Shown here in pieces: positions 1 through 7,346 of a stretch of 64,000 bases of DNA. The notes under the pieces are model-generated. The model saw only the letters and a list, made by a program, of their open reading frames with translations. It searched no databases and was not told the DNA's origin. The position numbers and the translations under genes were made by a program. The stretch spans positions 1-64,000 of the forward strand of contig NZ_MKTR01000014.1 in assembly GCF_001898325.1 (NCBI RefSeq), written 5' to 3'. Origin of the DNA: Microbacterium sp. 67-17 (GTDB lineage Bacteria > Actinomycetota > Actinomycetes > Actinomycetales > Microbacteriaceae). Numbering within the stretch: the stretch's first letter is position 1; every line of letters starts with the position of its first letter.

Positions 1-48
1 TCACCCCCTACCTCTAACCACCAACACCAACCCGCTTACACAGAAGAC
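1..48. other. Non-coding flank of the IS481 remnant
   Basis: This AC-rich leader does not read as transposase in any frame, although the transposase frame stays open across it. Recognisable IS481 residues begin only near base 75. It may be the tail of another mobile element or a deletion junction; the window edge prevents a decision. Confidence 0.3.
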
Positions 49-697
49 TTGACAAGCCCCACTCCGTTGACCGGCCGGGTCATCCGCGCCTCGAAACAGA
101 CCGCCGTCCGATACGAACGCGCCCGGCCGGGTGAGCTGGTCCATATAGACGTGAAGAAACTGGGGCGTATCCCCGACGGCGGCGGGTGGCGCGCCCACGG
201 CAGAGCCGCCGGCGACACGGCGGCCCATAAGCGGGCTCGGATCGGTTTCGACTACGTCCACTCGATGATCGATGACCACTCCCGGCTCGCATACTCCGAG
301 ATCCACCCCGACGAGAAGGGCGCGACCTGCGCCGGGTTCCTCACCCGGGCTGCGGCGTACTTCGCCGCGCACGGCATCACCCGCATCGAACGGGTCATGA
401 CCGACAACCACTTCAGCTACCGGCTCTCGAACGACTTCCAGACCGTCCTCCGCGGGCTCGGTGCGAAACACGTCCTCATCCGCCCGCACTGCCCGTGGCA
501 AAACGGCAAAGTCGAACGCCTGAACCGCGTACTCTGCAAACCGAATGGGCCTACCGGCAGATCTTCACCTCTAACACCGCCCGCGCCGACGCCCTCGCAC
601 CCTTCATCGAGCATTACAACGCTCATCGCCACCACACCGCCATCAACGGCACACCCCTCAGCCGAGTGTTACCAACGTGACTGCCGAGTACAGCTAG
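49..697 (+). pseudogene. IS481-family transposase, 5'-truncated and frameshifted
   Basis: This is the integrase-type catalytic half of an IS481/IS3-like DDE transposase. The three acidic catalytic residues are visible: Asp34 in VHIDVKKLG, Asp119 in VMTDNHFSY and Glu156 in WQNGKVERLN. The N-terminal helix-turn-helix part, roughly 100 residues in intact family members, is missing. Near 526-531 the frame shifts: the expected continuation LQTEWAYRQIF lies in another frame up to about 667. A second shift near 667-669 leads into the usual IS481 ending TNVTAEYS with a stop at 695-697. Three frames are therefore needed to read one protein, so the gene is dead as written unless the indels are sequencing errors. 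The first frame happens to run on to 900 and fuses with an unrelated remnant. The family call is strong; the exact ends of the element are not visible. Confidence 0.85.
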
Positions 698-900
698 CGG
701 CGGGCCTCGCAACAGCCGCGCAGGCGGCGGGCCCGGTCCCGTGGCCGACGTGGCCACAAGAGAAGCCGGTACCCGCGTTCACGGCCATCGATCACGTCCT
801 CGCGCGCGGGGCAGTTCCCACGGGGTGGGACAGTGCGTACATCGAGGGCAGCGATCACCGGGCGGTCATCGCGAACTGGGCCCTCTGCGACCTCACCTGA
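698..900 (+). pseudogene. 3' remnant of an endonuclease/exonuclease/phosphatase gene
   Basis: The last 60 or so residues before the stop at 898-900 contain FTAIDHVLARG and then a run ending GSDHRAVIANWAL. These are the C-terminal metal- and phosphate-binding blocks of the EEP (exonuclease-endonuclease-phosphatase) superfamily, with the Asp-His pairs of IDHV and SDHR. Nothing upstream supplies the rest of the roughly 250-350 residue domain. The upstream sequence is IS481 debris, so the gene was probably cut by the insertion or by a later deletion. It continues in the same frame as the first transposase segment only by chance. Confidence 0.7.
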
Positions 901-904
901 GGCC

Positions 905-1765
905 TCAGCGGCTGAGCGATGCGAAGCGGCGGATCGACAGCGGAACGAACACGACGAGCATCACAATCGTGATCAGCAGCACATAGATCACCGGATGCTG
1001 CAGCGGCCATGCGTCGGTTGCCGCACTGCCACTGGGTGCGTTGCCGAACAACTCCCGGGCTGCCTGTACGAGGGCCGAAACCGGGTTCCATTCCGCGATC
1101 ACCCGGAGGGGGCCGGGGAGGTTCTCACTCGGCACGAACGCGTTCGAGATAAAGGTCAGCGGGAACAGGATCAGGAACGAGGCGTTGTTGATGACCTCGG
1201 GGCTGCGCACGATCAGACCCAGGAACGCCAGCACCCACGAGAGCGCGTAGGCGAAGACCAACAGCAGCCCAACGCCAGCCAGGAACTCGAGGGGAGATGA
1301 CTCGACGCGCCACCCCACGAGAAGGCCGGTGAGCATCATGACGATCAGGGAGAGAACGTTGATGACGAGGTCTCCGACCGTCCGCCCGACGAGCACCGCC
1401 GACCCGCTCATCGGCAGGGTGCGGAAGCGGTCGATGATGCCGTCCTTGAGGTCTTGGGCCATCGCCGAGCCCGAGTATGTCGAGCCGAACACGATGGTCT
1501 GCGCGAAGATCCCGGCCATGAGGAACGACGTGTAGCTCTCGCCCGGCACCTGGATCGACGAACCGAAGACGAACGTGAACAGCAGCACGAACATGATCGG
1601 CTGGATGAGGGTGAAGATCAGGATGTCGGGAACCCGGGTCAGTTTCTTCACATTGCGCCAGGTGGTGACGTAACCGTCGGAGAGGAACCGACTGAACGCC
1701 GTACCGGGCCGGGGCTGCAGTGTTGTGCTGGATGATCCCGTCGTGTGCGAGGCCTCGGTGCTCAT
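905..1765 (-). CDS. ABC-2 type transporter permease (DrrB-like)
   Basis: This 286-residue integral membrane protein is the permease of a drug/lipid-type ABC exporter. A polar N-terminal tail of about 35 residues is followed by about six hydrophobic segments, with the ABC-2 family features FTLIQPIMFVLLFTFVFGSS and a conserved cytoplasmic stretch around DLKDGIIDRFRTLPM. Length and topology match the daunorubicin-resistance permease DrrB family. The start codon lies inside the end of the ATPase gene (four-base ATGA overlap at 1762-1765), so the two are translationally coupled and presumably form one complex. The substrate cannot be read from sequence; drug, lipid or glycolipid export are all possible. 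Confidence 0.9.
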   Translation of the reverse strand: MSTEASHTTGSSSTTLQPRPGTAFSRFLSDGYVTTWRNVKKLTRVPDILIFTLIQPIMFVLLFTFVFGSSIQVPGESYTSFLMAGIFAQTIVFGSTYSGSAMAQDLKDGIIDRFRTLPMSGSAVLVGRTVGDLVINVLSLIVMMLTGLLVGWRVESSPLEFLAGVGLLLVFAYALSWVLAFLGLIVRSPEVINNASFLILFPLTFISNAFVPSENLPGPLRVIAEWNPVSALVQAARELFGNAPSGSAATDAWPLQHPVIYVLLITIVMLVVFVPLSIRRFASLSR

Positions 1766-2739
1766 GCCGCCTCCTCCTCGTCCGTGGTCTGCTCGGCGGC
1801 ATGGCCCGTCAACCGCAGGAAGACGTCATCCAACGTGGGCCTGCGCATCCCGGCATCGTGCAGTTCGACCCCGGCAGCAGCGGTGTCGGTCATGATGCGC
1901 GAGAGAGCGTCGGCTCCGTCGCTGACCGGAACGACGAGGCCGCGCGCGCCGTCCGATGCGACCGGCCCCGAGCCGTAGCGCGAGAGGATCTCGCGCATCG
2001 CGTCGACATCGCTCTCGCTCACAAGGCTCACCGCGATCCGCTGACCGCCGACCGACGACTTCAGCTCGTCGGCGGTGCCCTTCGCGATCACCCGCCCGTT
2101 GTCGATGATCGAGATCGAGTCGGCGAGGCGGTCGGCCTCCTCGAGGTATTGCGTGGTCAGGAGCACCGTCGTGCCGCCGGCGACGAGCGATTCGATCACG
2201 TCCCACAGTGCGAGCCTGCTGCGGGGGTCCAGGCCCGTCGTCGGTTCGTCGAGGAAGAGCACGGGCGGATTGATGACGAGCGCGCCGGCCAGGTCGATCC
2301 GGCGCCGCATCCCGCCCGAGAATCCTTTGACGGGCCGGTTCTGGGCATCCACGAGATCGAACAGCTCGATGAGTTCGCGCGCCCGCTGGGCTGAGCGGCG
2401 CCGCCCGAGGTGGTACAGCATCCCCACCATGAAGAGGTTCTCGAACCCGGTGAGGTTCTCGTCGACCGCCGCGTACTGACCGCTCGCGCCACTCATCCGA
2501 CGGATCTGCTGCGGATCTGCGAGCACGTCGACACCGTCGATGCTCGCGGAACCGGCATCCGGTCGGATGAGGGTTGTCAGCACCTTGACCGTCGTCGTCT
2601 TCCCGGCGCCGTTCGGCCCGAGCAGCGCTGCGACGGTTCCCTCCGGCACTGACAGGTCGAGCCCGTCAAGCGCGCGGACAACCGGCGCACCCCGCGGATG
2701 GTACGTCTTGACGAGCCCGCTCGCCTCGATGAAAGCCAT
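1762..2739 (-). CDS. ABC transporter ATP-binding protein (DrrA-like)
   Basis: This 325-residue ATPase powers the adjacent permease. From the chosen start it shows Walker A GPNGAGKTT near residues 41-49, the signature FSGGMRRR near 140-147, Walker B with LFLDEPTTGLDP near 162-172, and a C-terminal extension typical of DrrA-type exporters (about 80 residues beyond the nucleotide-binding core). A longer reading frame upstream exists, but I chose the ATG at 2737-2739, which gives the usual N-terminus MAFIEASGLVKTY. It is preceded by a -10-like TACCAT seven bases upstream, suggesting leaderless translation. It is divergent from the ferritin-like gene at 2823. Confidence 0.92.
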   Translation of the reverse strand: MAFIEASGLVKTYHPRGAPVVRALDGLDLSVPEGTVAALLGPNGAGKTTTVKVLTTLIRPDAGSASIDGVDVLADPQQIRRMSGASGQYAAVDENLTGFENLFMVGMLYHLGRRRSAQRARELIELFDLVDAQNRPVKGFSGGMRRRIDLAGALVINPPVLFLDEPTTGLDPRSRLALWDVIESLVAGGTTVLLTTQYLEEADRLADSISIIDNGRVIAKGTADELKSSVGGQRIAVSLVSESDVDAMREILSRYGSGPVASDGARGLVVPVSDGADALSRIMTDTAAAGVELHDAGMRRPTLDDVFLRLTGHAAEQTTDEEEAA

Positions 2740-2746
2740 AGCACGG

Positions 2747-2752
2747 ATGGTA
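2747..2752 (-). promoter_or_regulatory. Probable -10 box for the DrrAB operon (leaderless)
   Basis: TACCAT on the minus strand ends seven bases before the ATG at 2739. No Shine-Dalgarno sequence lies between, which fits a leaderless actinobacterial promoter. Inferred from spacing only. Confidence 0.4.
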
Positions 2753-2822
2753 ACGGTGCCCGCAGACATCCGGGTGCCTGCCAACGGCCCCACGGGGGAG
2801 GACTGTCCCGCATGATGGATGC

Positions 2823-3695
2823 ATGGCTGAGCCGGTGACGTCCCAGCGGATTCTCGAGCACGTCCAGCGGCTCGGCGAGGAGCATCCGCCGATCGAGCTC
2901 GATTCGGTCGACCGCGGCATCCGTGATCCGCATACCGTTGCCGATCGGTACGGGCATGTGATCGACTATCTCGCTCGTGTCGAACTCGAGGTCGACCGCA
3001 ACGTCCTCGAGCTGCTCGTCCTGTTGCCCGATGTCAGCGAGGTCGACCGGATGTTCTACGCCGACGTGTGGCAGCCCCAAGAGATCCAGCATGGACTGAT
3101 CCTCGATCGACTGCAGCAGGATCTCGGGTGCCCGGCGGCTGAGCCCGTGCTCGAGGTGTCGTACAAGATGCGGATCATGGGCGCTCTCGCGCACTTCTCT
3201 GCGATCCAAGACATCGCGCGGCTGCTGTATTACCTCACTGGCGCGAGCACCGAACGGCAGGCGGTGCTCGCCTACAACACGATCCACAGCGGGATGACAG
3301 GGCTCGGTGAGTCCGCGATCGCCGAGACGATCATCGCGCCCATCCGTCGGCAAGAACCCGGCCATTTCGCCTTCTATCGGATGAGCGCGACCGAGCTCGT
3401 GCACTCCGGGGCGCTGCGACCCTGGCAGCTCTACCTCGCCCGCGTCCTGCGCGAGAAGACCTACAACCTCGTCGGCACGAACGGACAGGACCGCTACCGC
3501 GCGCAGATGGGCGGCGTCGTCACAAGCCTCGGGTTCGACACCGACCTCGACAAGTACGCGCGCGAAGTCGGCCGCATCGAAGCGCAGCTACTGTGGGCGA
3601 ACGAGCAGGGCATGGAGTTTCCGCCCTACGTCCTGCGGGCCCTCCGCGAGAGCATCGACCTCTACCGCGAGCGGGGCTTCGGCGACGCCGCGTGA
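2823..3695 (+). CDS. Ferritin-like diiron domain protein
   Basis: This 290-residue, largely helical, soluble protein has two EXXH motifs, Glu87-Ile-Gln-His90 and Glu178-Pro-Gly-His181, plus acidic residues around 54-56 in a preceding helix. That arrangement is the hallmark of four-helix diiron proteins such as type-2 acyl-ACP desaturases and ferritin-like oxidases. I cannot tell a desaturase from another diiron oxygenase; the protein is somewhat shorter than plant-type acyl-ACP desaturases. As far as I recall, related actinobacterial proteins are sometimes mislabelled as GTP-binding LepA; no P-loop is present here. The ATG at 2823 is used because the closely preceding ATGs (2812, 2815) are in another frame. 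A purine-rich GGGGGAGGA lies about 20 bases upstream, further than usual. Confidence 0.72.
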   Translation: MAEPVTSQRILEHVQRLGEEHPPIELDSVDRGIRDPHTVADRYGHVIDYLARVELEVDRNVLELLVLLPDVSEVDRMFYADVWQPQEIQHGLILDRLQQDLGCPAAEPVLEVSYKMRIMGALAHFSAIQDIARLLYYLTGASTERQAVLAYNTIHSGMTGLGESAIAETIIAPIRRQEPGHFAFYRMSATELVHSGALRPWQLYLARVLREKTYNLVGTNGQDRYRAQMGGVVTSLGFDTDLDKYAREVGRIEAQLLWANEQGMEFPPYVLRALRESIDLYRERGFGDAA

Positions 3696-3740
3696 CGCGG
3701 CATCCGTGGTGGCATCCGCTGCCCGGGCCGACCTCTCGTG

Positions 3741-3808
3741 GGTAGGAATTCTCGCCGAGGTAGGGCGATGTGCATGCTCATCGTCCTGCCTCGGCGATTG
3801 CTCCTACC
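3741..3808. repeat. Dispersed palindromic element, copy 1
   Basis: This 68 bp imperfect inverted repeat has outer arms GGTAGGA and TCCTACC and inner arms TCGCCGAGG-AGG-CGA and its complement around a 12-base loop. It lies between the ferritin-like gene and the LLM oxidoreductase gene. It matches four other copies in the window in length and arm sequence. Confidence 0.85.
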
Positions 3809-3900
3809 TCCGTGAGGCATCGCACAAGACCACGGATGCCGATGGCGGCGTAACCTGACAGCGCGGCCGGATACGGCATCCGACCCGGGACGGAGCTGAC

Positions 3901-4752
3901 ATGCACTTCGGGCTGCACATCGCGGACTTCACCTTCGACTCGGGGCCGGCCGAGCTCGGCCAGACCCTCGCGCGGCACGTCAGGCACGCTGAGGATGCCG
4001 GCATCCAGCGGATCACCGTCATGGACCACTTCTGGCAGCTGCCCGGCATCGGCCCCGTCGAGCACGAGATGCTTGAGGCTTACGCGACCCTCGGGTTCCT
4101 TGCCGCGCACACGCAGAAAGCGATGCTGCACGTCCTGGTCACGGGCGTCATCTATCGGCATCCCGCCCTGCTTGCCAAGCAGGTGAGCACGCTCAATGTG
4201 CTCTCGGGTGGCCGGGTCGGACTCGGCATCGGCGCAGGCTGGAACGAGCAGGAGTGTGTCGGCCTCGGATTCCCGTTCTCGCCCGTGGCGCAGCGTTTCC
4301 GCGAACTCGAGGAGACGATCCAGATCTGCCAGCAGATGTGGTCGGACTCCGACGAGCCGTATGACGGGGCGATCTGGCAGCTCGGGCGCACGCTGAACTC
4401 GCCGCAGAACGTCACGAAGCCGATGCTCATGATCGGCGGCGGGGGAGAGAAGAAGACCCTCAAGCTCGTGGCGCAGTACGCGGATGCCTGCAACCTCAGC
4501 GCCCTCGCTGGAGTACCCACGGGCAAGCTCGACGTGCTGCGGGCCCACTGCGACGATGTCGGGCGCGACTACGACACCGTCGAGAAGACCGCCATGATCG
4601 GCGTGAATCCCGAATCCACGGCGGACGGCGTCGCCGACCAGGTGCGGGCGCTGGGGGAGGCGGGCTTCACGACGACGTACGTCTTCTCTGTCGGCATCCG
4701 TCAGCCCGAGAAGGTCGTCGATCTGATCGCCGGGGTCGCCGCGCGGGTCTAG
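3901..4752 (+). CDS. LLM class F420-dependent oxidoreductase
   Basis: This 283-residue luciferase-like monooxygenase (LLM) family protein has a TIM-barrel fold that binds a deazaflavin or flavin cofactor. It has the typical N-terminus MHFGLHIADF, the segment RITVMDHFWQLP, the turn LLAKQVSTLNVLSGGRVGLGIGAGWNE split by normal family spacing, and PMLMIGGGGEKKTLKL near residue 180. This pattern is seen in actinobacterial F420-dependent subgroups, so F420 is the likely cofactor, but FMN cannot be excluded. The substrate is unknown. The gene stands alone between two palindromic-element sites, in the same direction as the ferritin-like gene about 200 bp upstream, with no visible operon partner. Confidence 0.88.
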   Translation: MHFGLHIADFTFDSGPAELGQTLARHVRHAEDAGIQRITVMDHFWQLPGIGPVEHEMLEAYATLGFLAAHTQKAMLHVLVTGVIYRHPALLAKQVSTLNVLSGGRVGLGIGAGWNEQECVGLGFPFSPVAQRFRELEETIQICQQMWSDSDEPYDGAIWQLGRTLNSPQNVTKPMLMIGGGGEKKTLKLVAQYADACNLSALAGVPTGKLDVLRAHCDDVGRDYDTVEKTAMIGVNPESTADGVADQVRALGEAGFTTTYVFSVGIRQPEKVVDLIAGVAARV

Positions 4753-4785
4753 CGGGCCGAGTCCACCGCACGCCCACCGCACGAA

Positions 4786-4853
4786 GGTAGGTGTTCTCGC
4801 CGAGGTAGGACGTTTCTGGTGCACATGGTCCTACCTCGGCGATTTCTCCTACG
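4786..4853. repeat. Dispersed palindromic element, copy 2
   Basis: This 68 bp element has left arm GGTAGG, then TCTCGCCGAGGTAGGACG; the right arm begins GTCCTACCTCGGCGA and ends CTCCTAC. It lies between the convergent 3' ends of the LLM gene and mesD. It is nearly identical to copy 3, about 60 bp further on. Confidence 0.88.
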
Positions 4854-4913
4854 TCGGCGCGTGCCGAAGACGGATGTTGAGCCGGTGGCCGCACTGACAG
4901 TTCGCCGCACGAA

Positions 4914-4981
4914 GGTAGGTGTTCTCGCCGAGGTAGGACGTTTCTGGTGCACATCGTCCTACGCTGGCGATTTCTCCTACG
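4914..4981. repeat. Dispersed palindromic element, copy 3
   Basis: This 68 bp copy is almost the same as copy 2, including the loop region TTTCTGGTGCACAT and the flanking GCACGAA on the left. Differences cluster in the right arm (CTACGCTGG in place of CTACCTCGG). The pair looks like a recent local duplication. Confidence 0.88.
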
Positions 4982-5023
4982 TCGCTGCGGTGGCGACCGA
5001 TGCCGGAGGTCGGCTGCCTGAGT

Positions 5024-6049
5024 TCAGCCGCCGAGTTCCGATCGCACGATCGCCGCGCCCGCGGTGAGGGCGGCGAGCTTCCCGCGGGCGAGCGCGCGGG
5101 GAAGCGGTGCCATGCCGCAGTTCGTGGACGGATAGAGGTTCTCGGCATCCACGAACTGCAGCGCCCGCCGCAGCGTGTCGGCCACCTCATCCGGGGTTTC
5201 CACGAGCGTGCTCGCCACGTCGATCGCCCCAACCATGACCTTCTTGCCGCGGATGAGCTCGATGAGGTCCATCGGTACATGGGAGCGATGGCACTCGAGC
5301 GAGACGATGTTGATGCTCGATTCGCGGATGCGGGGGAAGATCCGCTCGTACTGGCGCCATTCAGACCCGAGCGAGGCCTTCCAGTCGGTGTTGGCCTTGA
5401 TGCCGTAGCCGTAGCAGACGTGCACCGCCGTCTCGCACGTGAGCCCCTCCGCCGCGCGCTCGAGCGCCGCGATGCCCCAGTCGTTCACGTCGTCGAAGAA
5501 CACGTTGAACGCCGGCTCGTCGAACTGGATGATGTCGACCCCGGCCGCCGCGAGTTCTTTCGCCTCCTGGTTGAGGATGCCGGCGAACTCCCACGCGAGC
5601 TCCTCGCGGCTGCCGTAATGGGCGTCGTAGAGGGTGTCGATCATGGTCATCGGGCCGGGCAGCGCCCATTTCACCGGTCGATCGGTGTGGGCGCGCACGA
5701 AGGCGGCATCCTCGACGAACACCGGCGCTTTGCGCACGACGGGGCCGGCAACCGTCGGAACCGACGCGTCGTAACGGTCGCGGATACGCACCGTCTCGCG
5801 GCGCTCGAAGTCGACGCCCGCGAGGTGTTCGATGAAGGTCGTCACGAAGTGCTGGCGGCTCTGCTCGCCGTCACTGACGATGTCGATTCCCGCGTGCTGT
5901 TGGTCCGAGAGCGCCAGCAGCAAAGCGTCTTGCTTACCTTCGGTGAGGATGTCGTCGTCCAGCCTCCAGGGCGACCAGAGCGTTTCGGGCTGTGCGAGCC
6001 ATGCGGGCTTGGGCAGGCTGCCTGCGGTGGAGGTGGGAAGGAGCGTCAC
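5024..6049 (-). CDS. mesD: MesD-type methionine synthase (MetE core homologue)
   Basis: This 341-residue protein corresponds to the C-terminal catalytic half of cobalamin-independent methionine synthase MetE, without the N-terminal folate-binding half. The zinc and homocysteine ligands are present: His210 and Cys212 in VHVCYGYG, Glu252 in SLECHRSH and Cys311 in STNCGMAPLPR. Core-MetE proteins found next to DUF1852 are the MesD family, an aerobic, folate-independent methionine synthase that depends on MesX; its methyl donor is not established. The start is taken as GTG at 6047-6049, which overlaps the stop of mesX (GTGA), giving MTLLPTSTAGSLPKP as N-terminus and tight translational coupling. 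The family assignment rests on both the protein and the neighbour. Confidence 0.87.
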   Translation of the reverse strand: MTLLPTSTAGSLPKPAWLAQPETLWSPWRLDDDILTEGKQDALLLALSDQQHAGIDIVSDGEQSRQHFVTTFIEHLAGVDFERRETVRIRDRYDASVPTVAGPVVRKAPVFVEDAAFVRAHTDRPVKWALPGPMTMIDTLYDAHYGSREELAWEFAGILNQEAKELAAAGVDIIQFDEPAFNVFFDDVNDWGIAALERAAEGLTCETAVHVCYGYGIKANTDWKASLGSEWRQYERIFPRIRESSINIVSLECHRSHVPMDLIELIRGKKVMVGAIDVASTLVETPDEVADTLRRALQFVDAENLYPSTNCGMAPLPRALARGKLAALTAGAAIVRSELGG

Positions 6050-7065
6050 GCCTGGGCCCCCTCCAGCTCGCGGGCGGAGAACTGTGCCGACCACAGCTCC
6101 AGCGTCTCGCGGTGCGGCTCGACGAAGTGTTCGCCGGCGAAACGGCCCTGCTCGACGGCCAGGCGGCTGCGCTCCTCACGGTCGTAGTCGATGCGGGTCA
6201 GCGAGTAGTCGGGCTGGCTCAGGCTGGGCTGGAACCGCGCGGGTGCAGCGGAGTTGGCGTTGTAGATCTCGGGACGGTAGATCTTCTGGAATGTCTCCAT
6301 GGTTGCGATCGTGGAGATCAGTTCGAGGTTCGTGTAGTCGGCGAGCAGATCACCGACGTGGTAGAAGGCCAGCGGCGCGGCGCTGCGCGGCGGCATGAAG
6401 TAGCGGACCTTCATCCCCATCTTCGCGAAGTAGTCATCGGTCAGCGAGTACTCGTCCTGGCGGTACTCGACGCCCAGAACCGGATGCCGCGTGTCGGTGC
6501 GCTGGTAGGTCTTGGTGCTCGAGACGCTCAGGCAGATGACGGGTGCCTTGGCGAAGTGCCGCGTGTAGGCATCCGATGCCAAGAAGCTGCGGAACAGGTT
6601 CCCGTGCAGCACTCCGAAGTCATCGGGGACGCTGAATCCGGATCCGCCGGCGTTGTGCGCGGGGAGCACGACGCTGAAGTCGTAGTCCCGCACGTACGAC
6701 GAGAAGTTGTTCCCGACGATGCCCGGGATGCGGGTTCCGGAGCCGTGGTCGACGATCGTCGTCTCGAGAACCTCGATGATCGGGAAGCGCTCGCCGTCGC
6801 CGCCCCCGTCGAGGTCGATCGATACCGAGACGATGTCGAGATCGACCGAGTAGCGGTCGCCGGTGTCGTTGTCGGTATCTGCGAGCTCATTGAGCCGGTT
6901 GTCGATCATCCGGATCGCGTTTCGCAGGTTCTCCCTGCGACTCTCGCCGCGCGCGAGGTTCGCGAAGTTGGTGGTGATGCGCGTGTTGTCGAGGGGACGG
7001 TAGTCCTCGTCGAATCGGACACGCTCGAGGGTGAAGACGGGGACGGGCGGAGACGTCAGACGCAT
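6046..7065 (-). CDS. mesX: MesX, putative oxygenase (DUF1852)
   Basis: This 339-residue soluble protein belongs to DUF1852. The family is recognisable from the N-terminus with RFDEDYRPLDNTRITTNFAN, the central DFSVVLPAHNAGGSGFSVPD and the C-terminal QPDYSLTRIDYDREERSRLA. The family is known genetically as MesX, needed for MesD-dependent methionine synthesis in aerobic bacteria and proposed to act with oxygen; the chemistry is unknown. It is the promoter-proximal gene of the pair and overlaps mesD by four bases. A 28-base hairpin lies about 30 bases upstream of its ATG and may be part of a leader or operator. No signal peptide or membrane segment is visible, so it is cytoplasmic. Confidence 0.88.
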   Translation of the reverse strand: MRLTSPPVPVFTLERVRFDEDYRPLDNTRITTNFANLARGESRRENLRNAIRMIDNRLNELADTDNDTGDRYSVDLDIVSVSIDLDGGGDGERFPIIEVLETTIVDHGSGTRIPGIVGNNFSSYVRDYDFSVVLPAHNAGGSGFSVPDDFGVLHGNLFRSFLASDAYTRHFAKAPVICLSVSSTKTYQRTDTRHPVLGVEYRQDEYSLTDDYFAKMGMKVRYFMPPRSAAPLAFYHVGDLLADYTNLELISTIATMETFQKIYRPEIYNANSAAPARFQPSLSQPDYSLTRIDYDREERSRLAVEQGRFAGEHFVEPHRETLELWSAQFSARELEGAQA

Positions 7066-7094
7066 GACAGACCGTTCGGGTTGGGCGAGCCGGG

Positions 7095-7122
7095 GCGGCC
7101 CGCTGAATTGTCAGGGAGCCGC
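7095..7122 (-). promoter_or_regulatory. Hairpin in the mesX leader
   Basis: On the coding strand this reads GCGGC-tcc-CTGA-caat-TCAG-cgg-GCCGC: two nested perfect stems separated by a 3x3 internal loop, 29 bases before the mesX ATG. It could be an operator or an RNA leader structure. I found no match to the SAM-I/IV or SAH riboswitch cores I know. Confidence 0.35.
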
Positions 7123-7280
7123 AGCGCGTGCCCGATGCTGTGCTCGGGCGCGAGGCTTCGCGTCATGCTGCGATGTGTTCGAGGATGCCGTCTTCGAGGG
7201 GGGTCCGCAACTTGCGACGTAACGCAGTGACGGATTGGTGGGAGGCGGCGCCCACGAGACCCCTCCGGCTGCTCGTGAGC

Positions 7281-7346
7281 GTAGGTCTTCTCGCCGAGGT
7301 CGGACGGTCGGTGACGAGATCGTCCTACCTGCGCGATCTTGCCTAC
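7281..7346. repeat. Dispersed palindromic element, copy 4
   Basis: This 66 bp copy has left arm GTAGGTCTTCTCGCCGAGGT and right arm beginning ATCGTCCTACCTGCGCGA and ending GCCTAC. It overlaps the last four bases of the FMN-dependent dehydrogenase gene, so it sits exactly at the gene's 3' end. Confidence 0.82.

Noticed and set aside
49..900. A single 283-residue open frame from the transposase to the EEP end
   Set aside because: The middle part does not continue the transposase; the true continuation lies in other frames. It is a chance fusion of two remnants.
2823..3695. Annotation as GTP-binding protein LepA
   Set aside because: There is no P-loop or G-domain; the two EXXH motifs indicate a diiron protein.
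7066..7342. SAM or SAH riboswitch before mesX
   Set aside because: The conserved cores of SAM-I, SAM-IV and SAH riboswitches that I know are not present; only a simple nested hairpin is.
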